A DNA stretch of 64,000 bases. It comes from DATCLS01 sp036563805. Its GTDB lineage: Bacteria; Actinomycetota; Acidimicrobiia; Acidimicrobiales; VFJN01. Shown here one piece after another: positions 32,542-41,747 of this stretch. The stretch covers positions 1-64,000 of the forward strand of contig DATCLS010000094.1 of assembly GCA_036563805.1 (NCBI GenBank), in the 5' to 3' direction. The stretch's first letter is position 1. Every line of letters begins with the position of its first letter. The notes beneath the pieces are model-generated. The model was not told the DNA's origin. It saw nothing but the letters and a program-made list of their open reading frames with translations, and searched no databases. The translations under genes and the position numbers were made by a program.

Positions 32542-33513
32542 TCAGACGTCGAGGACGACTTTGCCGATGGCCTTGCCGTCGGCGACGTGGCGCAGGGCGG
32601 CGGCCGCCTCCGCCAGCGGGAAGGCCGCGCCGATGTGCGGGGCGGCCTTGCCCTCGGCGAGCAGCGCCCGCAGCTCCCGCTCGTCGCGCGCGCGGTCGGC
32701 GGCGGCGTGGATGGCGAACTCGCGCATCTGGAAGCCGAGGATCTGGACGCCCTTGAGCAGCACCAGGTTGAGCGGGATGCGGGGGATCTCGCCCGAGGCG
32801 TAGCCCACCGTCACGAACCGCCCACCCCACCGCAGCGCCCGCAGCGCCGGCTCGGACAGTTGGCCGCCGACCGGGTCGACGACCACGTCGCAGCCGTCGG
32901 GGCGCGTCTCCCGCAGGGCCTGGCGCAGGTCGCCGGCTGTGTGGTCGATCAGGTTCTCGGCGCCGTGGGCCTTGGCGGCCTCCAGCTTCTCGGGCGTCGA
33001 CGCCACGGCCGTGACCCGGGCGCCGAGCACGGCGCCCAGCTGGACGGCGGCCAGCCCGACGCCGCCGCCCGCCCCCAGCACGATCAGCTCCTCGCCCGGC
33101 TGCAGCCGGGCCACCGAGCGGAGCGCGTGGTAGGCGGTGCGGTGGGCGACGCCGAAGGCGGCCGCCAGCCGGTCCTCCACCCCGTCGGGCACGGCGGTCA
33201 GGCCGGCCGGGTCGACCACCACCTCCTCGGCGAAGGCGCCGACCACGGCGGTGCCGAACACGCGGTCGCCGACCGCGAACCCAGCGGCCCCCGGCCCGAC
33301 CTCGGTGACGATCCCGGCGAACTCGCTGCCCGGGACGAACGGCGGCGGCACGCTCATCTGGTACCGGTCGGCCACCAGCAGCACGTCGGGGAAGTTGACC
33401 GCCGCGGCCCGCACGCGCACCCGCACCTGCCCGTCGACCAGCGGCGGCGACGGCACCTCCTCGACCCGCACCACCTCGGGCGGCCCGTACTCGGCGCAGA
33501 CGGCCGCCCGCAT
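32542..33513 (-). CDS. NADPH:quinone oxidoreductase (zinc-free MDR family)
   Basis: 323 residues from ATG 33513, whose A overlaps the upstream TGA (TGATG). Catalytic region: RVRVRAAAVNFPDVLLVADRYQ and PPFVPGSEFAGIVTEVG. The Rossmann motif is VLGAGGGVGLAAVQLG (about 140). Zinc-binding Cys and His of alcohol dehydrogenases are absent. The family reduces quinones or enoyl groups with NADPH. As the last gene of the dehydrogenase-kinase-hydratase operon it may act as an enoyl-CoA reductase-like step. Confidence 0.87.
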   Translation of the reverse strand: MRAAVCAEYGPPEVVRVEEVPSPPLVDGQVRVRVRAAAVNFPDVLLVADRYQMSVPPPFVPGSEFAGIVTEVGPGAAGFAVGDRVFGTAVVGAFAEEVVVDPAGLTAVPDGVEDRLAAAFGVAHRTAYHALRSVARLQPGEELIVLGAGGGVGLAAVQLGAVLGARVTAVASTPEKLEAAKAHGAENLIDHTAGDLRQALRETRPDGCDVVVDPVGGQLSEPALRALRWGGRFVTVGYASGEIPRIPLNLVLLKGVQILGFQMREFAIHAAADRARDERELRALLAEGKAAPHIGAAFPLAEAAAALRHVADGKAIGKVVLDV

Positions 33514-34328
33514 CACCGGCCCCGCCACCGGGGCGCCCGGCGCTCGACGAAGGCGAGCGCCCCCTCCTTGGCGTCCTCGCTGCCGAACACTTGCGGCTGC
33601 AGCTCGCGCTGGCGCTCGGCGGCCCGGCGGGCGTCGGTCACGGCCAGCCGGACCAGCTCCTTGGTGGCGGCCAGCCCGAGCGGCCCGTTGGCCGCGATGC
33701 GGTCGGCGTAGTCGAGCGCCCGGTCCAGCACCCGCTCGGGCGGGACGACGGCGTTGACCAGGCCCAGCGCCCGGGCGCGCTCGGCGTCGAACAGGTCACC
33801 GGTGAGCGTGATCTCGAGGGCGATCGCCAGCGGGATCCGGGTGGCGAGCAGCGTGCCGTTGCCGCCGGCGAACAGCCCGCGCTTGACCTCGGGCAGGCCG
33901 AAGCGGGCCGCCGCCGACGCCACGACCAGGTCGCAGCCGAGCAGCAGCTCGAAGCCGCCGGCCACGGCGGTGGCGTTGGCGGCGCCCACGACGGGCACGC
34001 TGACCTCGCCCCCGAGCAGCCGGGCGAACGTGGCCAGGGCCTCGTCCCCGGTCGAGCCGGCCGAGCCGGGCGCCCCGGGCCCGCCGCCCGCCGCGAACTC
34101 GCGCAGGTCCAGCCCGGCGCAGAAGGCCTTGTCACCGGTGCCGGTGAGGACCATCGCCCGGATCCCGGGGTCGGACTCGGCCTCGGCGACGGCGGCCCCC
34201 AGGCCCCGCATGACCGCGCCGTTCAGGGCGTTGCGGGCCTCGGGGCGGTTGAGGCGGACGACCAGCACGGCCCCCCGCCGCTCGGTGACGACCTCGTCAC
34301 CCCGGTCGTCGTCCCGGTCGCTGCTCAC
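33513..34328 (-). CDS. Enoyl-CoA hydratase/isomerase
   Basis: 271 residues from GTG 34328 (GTGA overlap with the kinase gene). Crotonase fold: oxyanion loop FCAGLDLREF (about 75) and second loop ATAVAGGFELLLGCDLV, plus FGLPEVKRGLFAGG. Both catalytic glutamates (in GFELL and PEVK) are present, so hydration of a 2-enoyl-CoA is expected. It fits directly after the acyl-CoA dehydrogenase and the APH-type kinase in one transcript. Confidence 0.88.
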   Translation of the reverse strand: MSSDRDDDRGDEVVTERRGAVLVVRLNRPEARNALNGAVMRGLGAAVAEAESDPGIRAMVLTGTGDKAFCAGLDLREFAAGGGPGAPGSAGSTGDEALATFARLLGGEVSVPVVGAANATAVAGGFELLLGCDLVVASAAARFGLPEVKRGLFAGGNGTLLATRIPLAIALEITLTGDLFDAERARALGLVNAVVPPERVLDRALDYADRIAANGPLGLAATKELVRLAVTDARRAAERQRELQPQVFGSEDAKEGALAFVERRAPRWRGR

Positions 34329-35353
34329 GACCGGTAGTCCGACGACTCGGCGAGCTCGGCCGCCTCGCGCATGAGGTCGACGACGATCGGCCCGAACGCC
34401 TGGAGCTTCTCGTCGTCGCCGGCCCGCTGGTAGCCCCGCTCCAGCACGATGGCGAGCTTCCACTTGGCCAGCACGACGTAGTAGTCGATGTCGTCGACCT
34501 GCCGGCCCGACACCTCGGCGTAGCGCTCGAGCACCTGGGTGCGCGACGGCATGCCCCGCATGTCGACGTAGCTCGACGCCGAGGCGTCGGGGGCGCTCGT
34601 GTCGTCCGGCCAGCTCTGGATCATCCAGCCCAGGTCCAGCTTGGGGTCGCCGACCGTGCCCATCTCCCAGTCGACGATCGCCGCCATCCGGGCCGGCGCA
34701 CCGTGCCGGAACATCACGTTGGCGAACTGGTAGTCGCCGTGCATGATCCCGGGCACGTAGTCGAGCGGGCGGTGCTCGCGCAGCCAGGCGGTGGCGGTGT
34801 CCATGCCCTCGAGCTTCCGGCCGCCGACCTTGGCGAAGAAGCTGGTCCACCGGTCGACCTGGCGGTCGTGGAAACCCTCGGGCCGACCCAGCCCGTCGAG
34901 GCCCCGGGCCCGCCAGTCGACCCGCGACAGCAGGGCGATGCCCTCGGCCAGCTGGTACCCCAGCCCGGCCCGGGCCTCCAGGTCGCTGGCGAACGGCTCG
35001 GGCCAGCCCTGGCCCCGGCGCTCCATGGGCGACCAGCCGTCGACGAGACCCATCAGGTAGAAGGGCCGGCCCAGCACCGAGGCGTCCTCGCACACCGCCA
35101 CCGCCTTGGTGTGGGGCACCTCGGTGCCGTCGAGGGCTTCGACGATCCGCCACTCGCGGAGGATGCCGGCGTCACGGTCGGGTGGGGCCTGCGGCGGCGG
35201 GATGCGGATGACGCAGGCGTCGTCGCCCCGGCGGATCTCGTACAGCTCGTTCTGGCTGCCTCCGGACAGGAAGCGGGTCTCGACGGGCGCGCCCTTGCCG
35301 GGCAGGCCCTGCTCGTCCATCCAGGCGGCGAGGCGGTCGACGTCGAGGCTCAC
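34325..35353 (-). CDS. APH-type acyl-CoA kinase (ACAD10/11, LvaA, FadE36-like)
   Basis: 342 residues from GTG 35353 (GTGA overlap). Kinase fold with SGGSQNELYEI, CVIRIPPP, the catalytic IMHGDYQFANVMF (HGDxxxxN, about 195) and AIVDWEMGTVGDPKLDLGW (DWE metal site). It is annotated in databases as aminoglycoside phosphotransferase, but beside an acyl-CoA dehydrogenase it matches the human ACAD10/11 kinase half, M. tuberculosis FadE36 and P. putida LvaA, which phosphorylates a 4-hydroxyacyl-CoA. Drug resistance is unlikely. Confidence 0.85.
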   Translation of the reverse strand: MSLDVDRLAAWMDEQGLPGKGAPVETRFLSGGSQNELYEIRRGDDACVIRIPPPQAPPDRDAGILREWRIVEALDGTEVPHTKAVAVCEDASVLGRPFYLMGLVDGWSPMERRGQGWPEPFASDLEARAGLGYQLAEGIALLSRVDWRARGLDGLGRPEGFHDRQVDRWTSFFAKVGGRKLEGMDTATAWLREHRPLDYVPGIMHGDYQFANVMFRHGAPARMAAIVDWEMGTVGDPKLDLGWMIQSWPDDTSAPDASASSYVDMRGMPSRTQVLERYAEVSGRQVDDIDYYVVLAKWKLAIVLERGYQRAGDDEKLQAFGPIVVDLMREAAELAESSDYRS

Positions 35354-36651
35354 AGGTTGCCCACCTCCAGCTCGAGGAGGTCGGCGTAGCGGGCCTTGGC
35401 CTCCTCGATCTTCCCGGGGATCCACCCGGTGGGCCACATGGCGTCGGTGCCCCGGTAGTTGCGCAGGATCTGGCGGGCGACCGTGACCTTGTGGACCTCG
35501 GTCGGGCCGTCGGCCAGGCCCATGACGCCGGCGCCGTGGATCATCTGGAAGAACGGCATCTCGTTGGTCGTGCCCAGCGCGCCGTGCACCTGCATCGCCC
35601 GCCAAGCGATGTCGTGCAGCACGCTCGGCATGACGACCTTGGCGGTGGCGATGTCCTTCCGGACCCGCTTGTAGTCGTTGTACTTGTCGATCTCCCACGC
35701 CGTGTACAGGACGAACAGCCGGAACTGGGTCAGCTGGGCGTAGGAGTCGGCGATGTAGCCCTGCACGAACTGCTTGTCGGCCAGCAGGCTGCCCTGGGTC
35801 TCGCGGCTGAGCACCCGCTCGCACATCATGTCGAACGCCTTCTGGGCCAGCCCGATGGTGCGCATGGCGTGGTGGATGCGGCCGCCGCCCAGCCGGGTCT
35901 GGGCGATGGCGAACGCCTGGCCCTCGCCGCCCAGCAGCGCGTCCTCCGGCACCCGGACGTTGTCGTAGTGGATCAGCGCGTGCGAGCCCTCGTTGAGCGG
36001 CTCGCCGTAGAGGCCGACGTTGCGCACGATCTTCACGCCGGGCGTGTCGGTCGGGACCAGGAACATCGACATGCCCTGGTACGGGCTCACGTCGGGGTTG
36101 GTCACGACCATGACGATCAGGAACGAGGCCGTCTTGGCGTTGGACGAGAAGTACTTCCAGCCGTTGATGACCCACTCGTCGCCGTCCTTCTCGGCCCGGC
36201 ACTTGAAGAGGGTCGGATCGGCGCCGGCGTGCGGCTCGGTCATCGAGTACGACGAGAAGATCTCGCCGTTCAGCAGCGGCTGGAGGTAGCGCTCCTTCTG
36301 CTCGGGCGTGCCGTAGTGGGCGATGATCTCGGCGTTGCCGGTGTCGGGCGCCTGGCAGCCGAAGATCACCGGCGCCCACTGCGAGCGGCCGAGGATCTCG
36401 TTGAGCAGCGCCAGCTTCAGCTGGCCATGACCCTGCCCGCCCAGCTCGGGCCCGAGGTGCGTGGCCCACAGCCCCTGGGCCCGGACCTCGTCCTTCAACG
36501 GGTCGACGATCTTGCGCCGCGTCTCGTCGAGCGGCACGAACTGCATGTGCGGGAACAGGTAGTCGAGCGGCTCGACCTTCTCCCGCACGAACTCGTCGGC
36601 CCAGTCCAGCTTCTCCTGGTATTCAGGGTCCGTCTCGAAGTCCCACGCCAT
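35350..36651 (-). CDS. Acyl-CoA dehydrogenase of the ACAD10/11 type
   Basis: 433 residues from ATG 36651 (GGAGGG six bases upstream). Flavin-dependent dehydrogenase fold: SYSMTEPHAGADPTLFKCRA (about 140) and VINGWKYFSSNA, then a C-terminal VHGALGTTNEMPFFQ and LADGPTEVHKVTVARQIL. Where medium-chain enzymes have YEGT with the catalytic Glu, this has ADGP, as in ACAD11-like proteins. With the adjacent kinase, the likely reaction is handling a phosphorylated 4-hydroxyacyl-CoA rather than plain desaturation. It heads the operon, divergent from a TetR gene. Confidence 0.87.
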   Translation of the reverse strand: MAWDFETDPEYQEKLDWADEFVREKVEPLDYLFPHMQFVPLDETRRKIVDPLKDEVRAQGLWATHLGPELGGQGHGQLKLALLNEILGRSQWAPVIFGCQAPDTGNAEIIAHYGTPEQKERYLQPLLNGEIFSSYSMTEPHAGADPTLFKCRAEKDGDEWVINGWKYFSSNAKTASFLIVMVVTNPDVSPYQGMSMFLVPTDTPGVKIVRNVGLYGEPLNEGSHALIHYDNVRVPEDALLGGEGQAFAIAQTRLGGGRIHHAMRTIGLAQKAFDMMCERVLSRETQGSLLADKQFVQGYIADSYAQLTQFRLFVLYTAWEIDKYNDYKRVRKDIATAKVVMPSVLHDIAWRAMQVHGALGTTNEMPFFQMIHGAGVMGLADGPTEVHKVTVARQILRNYRGTDAMWPTGWIPGKIEEAKARYADLLELEVGNL

Positions 36652-36676
36652 GGTGATCCCTCCCTCCCCGGCCCAC

Positions 36677-36691
36677 CAGAATAAGATTCTG
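36677..36691. promoter_or_regulatory. CAGAAT-n3-ATTCTG operator between dehydrogenase and TetR
   Basis: Perfect 15-bp palindrome in the 43-bp space between divergent starts, three bases before the TetR ATG. Binding would block both promoters, the usual layout for TetR autoregulation. The TetR mRNA may be nearly leaderless. Confidence 0.65.
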
Positions 36692-36694
36692 ACA

Positions 36695-37471
36695 ATGAAG
36701 AACGCAATGCGCACGCACGCGGACGCCGAGGGCGACACCGAGCGAGACCCAGCCGTCGCCGGCGTCGGCGCCCCCGGCGACGTGGCGGCGCGCATCGCCC
36801 AGCGGGCGCTGGCCAAGCGGGGCGCCGAGTACGCCAGCGAGGTCCGGCGGCTGCTCGACGCCGGGCTCCAGGTCATGCGCGCCTGCGGCACGGCCTCCCG
36901 CCCCCGGGTGGCCGACGTCGTCGCCGCGGCCGGGCTGTCGAACGACGCCTTCTACCGCCACTTCCCGTCCAAGGACGCCCTGGTGGTGGCCATCATCGAG
37001 GACGGGGCCGAGCGCCTCCGCAGCTACCTGGCCCACCAGATGTCGAAGGAGGCGACGCCCGAGGGCCGGGTGCGGCGCTGGGTCGAGGGCGTGCTCAACC
37101 AGGCGGCCGACGAGGAGATCGCGGCGACCACGCTGGCCGTGATGTGGAACGGCGACAGCGTGGCCACCGACATGCGGTCGGGGCGCTCGTCCACCGTCGA
37201 GCCGCTGGCCACGCTCCTGCGCGAGCCGTTCGCCGAGCTGGGCAGCGCCGACCCCGCGCTCGACGCCGAGGTGGCGGCGCACGGCACGGTCGGCATCCTG
37301 TCCGACTTCCTGTGGCGGCGGGTCCACCCCGACCGGGCGGTCATCGACCACGTGGTCGACCTGTGGCTGGCCGCCGTCCGCCGGTCGGGCCCCGCCGACA
37401 CGCCCGCGGACACGACCGACACGCCCACCGACACCGCCGGCGACCCCGCTCCCGAGCACCGTCGGGGGTGA
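36695..37471 (+). CDS. TetR family transcriptional regulator
   Basis: 258 residues from ATG 36695; ATG 36707 is possible. The helix-turn-helix is at about residues 58-95 (RRLLDAGLQVMRACGTASRPRVADVVAAAGLSNDAFYRHFPSKDALV), further from the N-terminus than usual because of an acidic leader with DAEGDTERDP. The C-terminal ligand domain is helical. It ends in a Thr/Asp/Pro repeat tail. It probably represses the divergent dehydrogenase operon through the 36677 palindrome. Confidence 0.88.
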   Translation: MKNAMRTHADAEGDTERDPAVAGVGAPGDVAARIAQRALAKRGAEYASEVRRLLDAGLQVMRACGTASRPRVADVVAAAGLSNDAFYRHFPSKDALVVAIIEDGAERLRSYLAHQMSKEATPEGRVRRWVEGVLNQAADEEIAATTLAVMWNGDSVATDMRSGRSSTVEPLATLLREPFAELGSADPALDAEVAAHGTVGILSDFLWRRVHPDRAVIDHVVDLWLAAVRRSGPADTPADTTDTPTDTAGDPAPEHRRG

Positions 37472-37534
37472 GCCCCGGCCCGCCCGTGCGGCAATAGCCG
37501 CGCGCTGTGGTGGATCCGGCGCGATGCTGGGGGC

Positions 37535-40192
37535 GTGGCCTCGTGGGCGTTCGCCGGGCGGGCGGATGAGCTGGGGAGGTTGCGCGACCTCATAGCCCGC
37601 GACGGGGGCAGCGTCGTGCTGGCCGGGCCGCCCGGCGTCGGCAAGACCCGCCTGGCCCTGGAGTGCCTGGCCCTGGCCGAGCGGGCCGGGATGGCCACCG
37701 AGCGGGTGACCGCCACCCGGTCGGCCGGCGAGCTGCCGTTCGGGGCGTTCGCGCCGTTGCTGTCCGGGGAGGCCATGGCCGGCGGCGGGACCGGGGCGGT
37801 CGACGACCGGGCCGACCTGCTTCGGCGGGCGGCCGCGGCGCTGGTCGAGCGGGCCGGGGGGCGCCACCTGGTGCTGCTGGTCGACGACGCCCACCTGCTC
37901 GACGGGTCCTCGGCGACGCTGGTCCACCAGCTGGCGGCGACCGGCGCCGCCACCGTGATCGTCACGGTGGCCTCGGGCGAGCCGGCGCCCGACCCGATCG
38001 CCGCGCTGTGGAAGGACGGGCTGGCCGAGCGGATCGACCTGGCCGGCCTCGGGCCGCGGGCGGTGGCCGACCTGCTCACCGCCAACCTGGGCGGCCCGGT
38101 CGACCCCGCGGCCGTGGTCGAGCTCACCGACCGGTCGGGCGGCAACGTGCTGTTCCTGCGCGAGCTGGTGCTCGGCGCCCAGAACGACGGCTCGCTGATC
38201 AACGACAACGGCCTGTGGCGGCTGGTCGGTCCACTGTCCCCCTCGGCCCGGCTCTCCGAGCTGGTCGAGGCCCGGCTCGGCGCCCTCGACGAGCGCGAGC
38301 GCGACGTGCTGGAGCTCGTCGCCTACGGCGAGCCGCTCGGCCAAGCCGAGCTGAACGCGCTGGCCGACCCCGAGGTGGCCGAGCGTCTGGAGCGCCGCGG
38401 GCTGCTCGCCACCCGCTTGGACGGGCGCCGCCTCGAGATCCGGGTGGCACACCAGCTGTACGCGGACGTGACCCGGGCCCGGACCCCGACGCTGCGCCAG
38501 CGGCGGATCGCCCGCCAGCTCGCCGAGGTGGTCGAGGCGACCGGCGGGCGCCGCCGCTACGACCCGCTGCGGATCGCCACCTGGCACCTGGCCGGGGGCG
38601 GCGGGCGGCCCGACCTGCTGCTGGAGGGCGCCCGGGTGGCCCGGTGGCGGTACGACTTCCCGCTGGCCGAGACGCTCGCCCGGGCCGCGGTCTCGGCCGG
38701 CGCCGGCCCGGAGGCCGCCCAGCTGGCTGCTTACGTCGCCGGCCTCCAGGGCCGGACCGAGGAGGCCGACCGCGAGCTGGCCGCCCTGGCCGAGCAGGCC
38801 ACCGACGACGAGCAGCGGGGGCGGATCGCGCTGGCGCGCTTCGACACCCAGATCGTGGGCAGCGGGCGCGACGCCCTCCAGATCCTCGACGAGGCCGAGC
38901 GGACGATCACCGACCCGGCCTGGCGCGACGAGCTGGCCGCCCGGCGGCTCGCCATCCTCGTCAACACCCGGGGGCCGACGGCCACGGTGGCGGCGGCCGG
39001 GCCGCTGCTCGAGCGCGCCCGCGGGTCCGCCCTGTCCATCGCCTGCCTGGCGACCGCCTTCGCCCTGGCCCGGCAGGGGCGCATCCGCGAGGCGCTGGAG
39101 ACGGCCGAGCGGGGGCAGGCCGCCCAGCGGGCGTCGTCCGGCCCGCACGCCTGGTACCCCTGGTGGCACGACGTGGTGCGGGTCCACGCCCTGCGCTACG
39201 CCGGACGCTTCGCCGAGGCCCAGGACCTCGTGCGCGAGCAGTTCCGCCAGGCGTTGCGCGACCGATCGCCCGAGGCCCAGGGCGTGTTCGCCTCGGCGTG
39301 GGCGGCGCCGGTGGCCGAGGTCGGGTCGCCGCGCACGGCCGCCCGCCGGGCCCGTGAGGCGGTGGCGCTGCACGAGCAGCTGGGCCGGCACCTGCTCATG
39401 CGCATCGACCGCGTCGTGTGCGTGCTGGCCTTGGCCCTGGCGGGCGAGGCCGAGGAGGCGGCGGCGGAGCTGGACGAGCTCGACGCCATGGGCGCGCCGC
39501 TCAGCCGCCTCGAGCAGGTCGAGCTGGAGCGGTCCCGGGCCTGGGCGGCGGCGGCCGGCGGCGATCTGCCCGGCGCCCGCGACCACCTGGAGCGCTCGGC
39601 GGAGCTGGCGGCCGGCGTTGGCGACCGGGTCGGCGAGGCGACCGCTCTCCACGGCCTGGCCCGCCTCGGCTGGGCCCCGCAGGTCGAGGAGCGCTTGGCG
39701 GCGGTGGCGGCGGACATCGAGGGCGACCTGGCCCCGGCCCGGGCCGCCCACGCCGAGGCGCTGGCCCAGGGCGACGCCACCGGCCTCGAGAAGGTGTCGC
39801 GCAGCTTCGAGGCCATGGGGGCCGACCTGCTGGCCGCCGAGTCAGCGGCCGACGCCGCCGTCGCCCGGCGCCGGGCCGGCGAGCCCCGGGAGGCGGCCGC
39901 GGCCGAACGCCGGGCCGGGCAGCTGGCGGCCCGATGCGAGGACCCGGTCACCCCGGCGCTGCAGGCCGTCGAGGTGCGCGCCCGGCTGACGCCGGCCGAG
40001 CGGGAGACCGCGGTGCTGGCCGCCAGCGGGCGGTCGAACACCGAGATCGCCGAGCAGCTGTTCCTGTCCCGCCGCACGGTCGAGAACCGGCTCTACCGCG
40101 TCTACGAGAAGCTCGGCATCTCGGGGCGCGACGAGCTGGCCGAGGCCCTGGCCCCGGACGACGCGGACGACACCCGGGAGAAGCCGGACTGA
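37535..40192 (+). CDS. LAL-type LuxR family transcriptional regulator
   Basis: 885 residues from GTG 37535. Walker A GPPGVGKTRLALE (about 33), Walker B LVLLVDDAHLLD (about 115), long Ala-rich helical repeats, and a C-terminal LuxR domain (LTPAERETAVLAASGRSNTEIAEQLFLSRRTVENRLYRVY). It is the second such regulator in the window, same size as the one at 17570 but clearly diverged. It lies between a TetR gene and the mmsA operon; the TACGTAG-type site of the other regulator is not seen upstream of it. Confidence 0.9.
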   Translation: MASWAFAGRADELGRLRDLIARDGGSVVLAGPPGVGKTRLALECLALAERAGMATERVTATRSAGELPFGAFAPLLSGEAMAGGGTGAVDDRADLLRRAAAALVERAGGRHLVLLVDDAHLLDGSSATLVHQLAATGAATVIVTVASGEPAPDPIAALWKDGLAERIDLAGLGPRAVADLLTANLGGPVDPAAVVELTDRSGGNVLFLRELVLGAQNDGSLINDNGLWRLVGPLSPSARLSELVEARLGALDERERDVLELVAYGEPLGQAELNALADPEVAERLERRGLLATRLDGRRLEIRVAHQLYADVTRARTPTLRQRRIARQLAEVVEATGGRRRYDPLRIATWHLAGGGGRPDLLLEGARVARWRYDFPLAETLARAAVSAGAGPEAAQLAAYVAGLQGRTEEADRELAALAEQATDDEQRGRIALARFDTQIVGSGRDALQILDEAERTITDPAWRDELAARRLAILVNTRGPTATVAAAGPLLERARGSALSIACLATAFALARQGRIREALETAERGQAAQRASSGPHAWYPWWHDVVRVHALRYAGRFAEAQDLVREQFRQALRDRSPEAQGVFASAWAAPVAEVGSPRTAARRAREAVALHEQLGRHLLMRIDRVVCVLALALAGEAEEAAAELDELDAMGAPLSRLEQVELERSRAWAAAAGGDLPGARDHLERSAELAAGVGDRVGEATALHGLARLGWAPQVEERLAAVAADIEGDLAPARAAHAEALAQGDATGLEKVSRSFEAMGADLLAAESAADAAVARRRAGEPREAAAAERRAGQLAARCEDPVTPALQAVEVRARLTPAERETAVLAASGRSNTEIAEQLFLSRRTVENRLYRVYEKLGISGRDELAEALAPDDADDTREKPD

Positions 40193-40209
40193 CCGCGAGG
40201 GGCCGGGCG

Positions 40210-40239
40210 GGCCCGGCCCGGCGAATCCGGGGCCGGGCC
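40210..40239. terminator. Bidirectional terminator hairpin between LAL and mmsA
   Basis: Perfect 10-bp stem GGCCCGGCCC / GGGCCGGGCC with a 10-nt loop, in the 67 bp between two convergent genes. It can serve both. Confidence 0.6.
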
Positions 40240-40259
40240 GACCGTGTGCGGGCCGACCG

Positions 40260-41747
40260 TCAGCGCCGGGCGCTCGGGAAGCCCAGGTCGATCTCGCTCG
40301 TGGCCGGGTCGGGCCAGCGGGACGTGACGACCTTGGGCCGCGTGTAGAACCGCACGCCCTCGGGGCCGTAGATCGGGCTGTCGCCGAACAGCGAGTCCTT
40401 CCACCCGCCGAACGAGTGCGAGGCCACCGGCACCGGGATGGGCACGTTGATGCCGACCATGCCGACCTCGATGTCGCGCTCGAAGCGCCGGGCCGCCCCG
40501 CCGTCGCGGGTGAACAGCGCCACGCCGTTGCCGTAGCGGTTGGCGTTGACCAGCGCCACGGCCTCGTCGTAGGTGGCCACCCGCACGACGCTGAGCACGG
40601 GCCCGAAGATCTCGTCGTCGTAGACCCGCATGCCGGGCTTCACGTCGTCGATGAGCGAGCAGCCGACGAAGAACCCCTCGGGCCGCGGCGGCTCCGAGCC
40701 GTCGACGACCACCTTGGCGCCCTCCTCGGCCGCCCCGGCCACGTACGAGCGGACGCGCTCGCGGTGCTCGGGCGTGATGAGCGGACCCATCATCGACGCC
40801 GGGTCGGCCCCGGGGCCGACCACGACCTCGGGGATGCGCTCGGCGATGGCGTCGACGAGTGGGTCGGCGACCGAGCCGACGGCGACGACGACCGAGATGG
40901 CCATGCACCGCTCCCCCGCCGAGCCGTAGGCGGCGGAGACGGCGGCGTCGGCGGCCGCCTCGACGTCGGCGTCGGGCAGCACGACCATGTGGTTCTTGGC
41001 GCCGCCCAGCGCCTGGACCCGCTTGCCGTGGCGGGTGCCGGTCTCGTACACGTAGCGGGCCACCGGGGTGCTGCCCACGAACGACACGGCGTCGACGTCG
41101 GGGTGGGCCAGGAGCGCGTCGACGGCCTCGGCGTCGCCCTGCACGACGTTCAGCACGCCGTCGGGGAAGCCGGCCCGCTGCACGAGCTGGGCCAGCACCA
41201 GCGCGGCCGACGGGTCCTTCTCCGACGGCTTGAGCACCACCGTGTTCCCGCAGGCCAGGGCGTTGGCCAGCATCCACAGCGGGACCATGACCGGGAAGTT
41301 GAACGGCGTGATGGCGGCGACGACGCCCACCGGCTGGAGCACGGTGTGCACGTCGATGCCGGTCGACACCTCGGAGCTGTGCGTGCCCTTCAGCAGCTGG
41401 GGGATGCCGCAGGCGAACTCGATGTTGTCGAGCCCGCGGGCCACCTCGCCCTTGGCGTCGTCGAGGACCTTGCCGTGCTCGCGCGTGACGATGGCCGCCA
41501 GGTCGCCCCGGTGGGCGTCGACCAGCTCGCGCAAGCGGAACAGCAGGGCGGTGCGCCGGCTGAGCGGCGTGGCCCCCCAGTCGGCCGCGGCGGCCACCGC
41601 CGCCTTCACCGCTTCGTCGACCTCGGCGGAGGAGGCCAGCGCCACGGCGGCCGTCTGCGTGCCCTGCGCCGGATCGTAGACGGGCGCGGTGCGGCCCGAG
41701 CGCCCGGCGACGTCCTGGCCGGCGATCCAGTGGCCGATCGTGCGCAT
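40260..41747 (-). CDS. mmsA: Methylmalonate-semialdehyde dehydrogenase (CoA-acylating)
   Basis: 495 residues from ATG 41747 (TGATG coupling). Aldehyde dehydrogenase fold with the MmsA-specific ALGGAKNHMVVLPDAD motif and the nucleophile in GSAGERCMAIS (about residue 285). These set MmsA-type enzymes apart from ordinary aldehyde dehydrogenases. The reaction is conversion of methylmalonate or malonate semialdehyde with NAD and CoA to propionyl- or acetyl-CoA, a usual end of branched-chain breakdown. It is coupled to the amidohydrolase just upstream. Confidence 0.9.
   Translation of the reverse strand: MRTIGHWIAGQDVAGRSGRTAPVYDPAQGTQTAAVALASSAEVDEAVKAAVAAAADWGATPLSRRTALLFRLRELVDAHRGDLAAIVTREHGKVLDDAKGEVARGLDNIEFACGIPQLLKGTHSSEVSTGIDVHTVLQPVGVVAAITPFNFPVMVPLWMLANALACGNTVVLKPSEKDPSAALVLAQLVQRAGFPDGVLNVVQGDAEAVDALLAHPDVDAVSFVGSTPVARYVYETGTRHGKRVQALGGAKNHMVVLPDADVEAAADAAVSAAYGSAGERCMAISVVVAVGSVADPLVDAIAERIPEVVVGPGADPASMMGPLITPEHRERVRSYVAGAAEEGAKVVVDGSEPPRPEGFFVGCSLIDDVKPGMRVYDDEIFGPVLSVVRVATYDEAVALVNANRYGNGVALFTRDGGAARRFERDIEVGMVGINVPIPVPVASHSFGGWKDSLFGDSPIYGPEGVRFYTRPKVVTSRWPDPATSEIDLGFPSARR

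Noticed and set aside
34325..35353. Aminoglycoside resistance gene
   Set aside because: The APH fold is real, but the context with an ACAD11-like dehydrogenase and no mobile element fits an acyl-CoA kinase.
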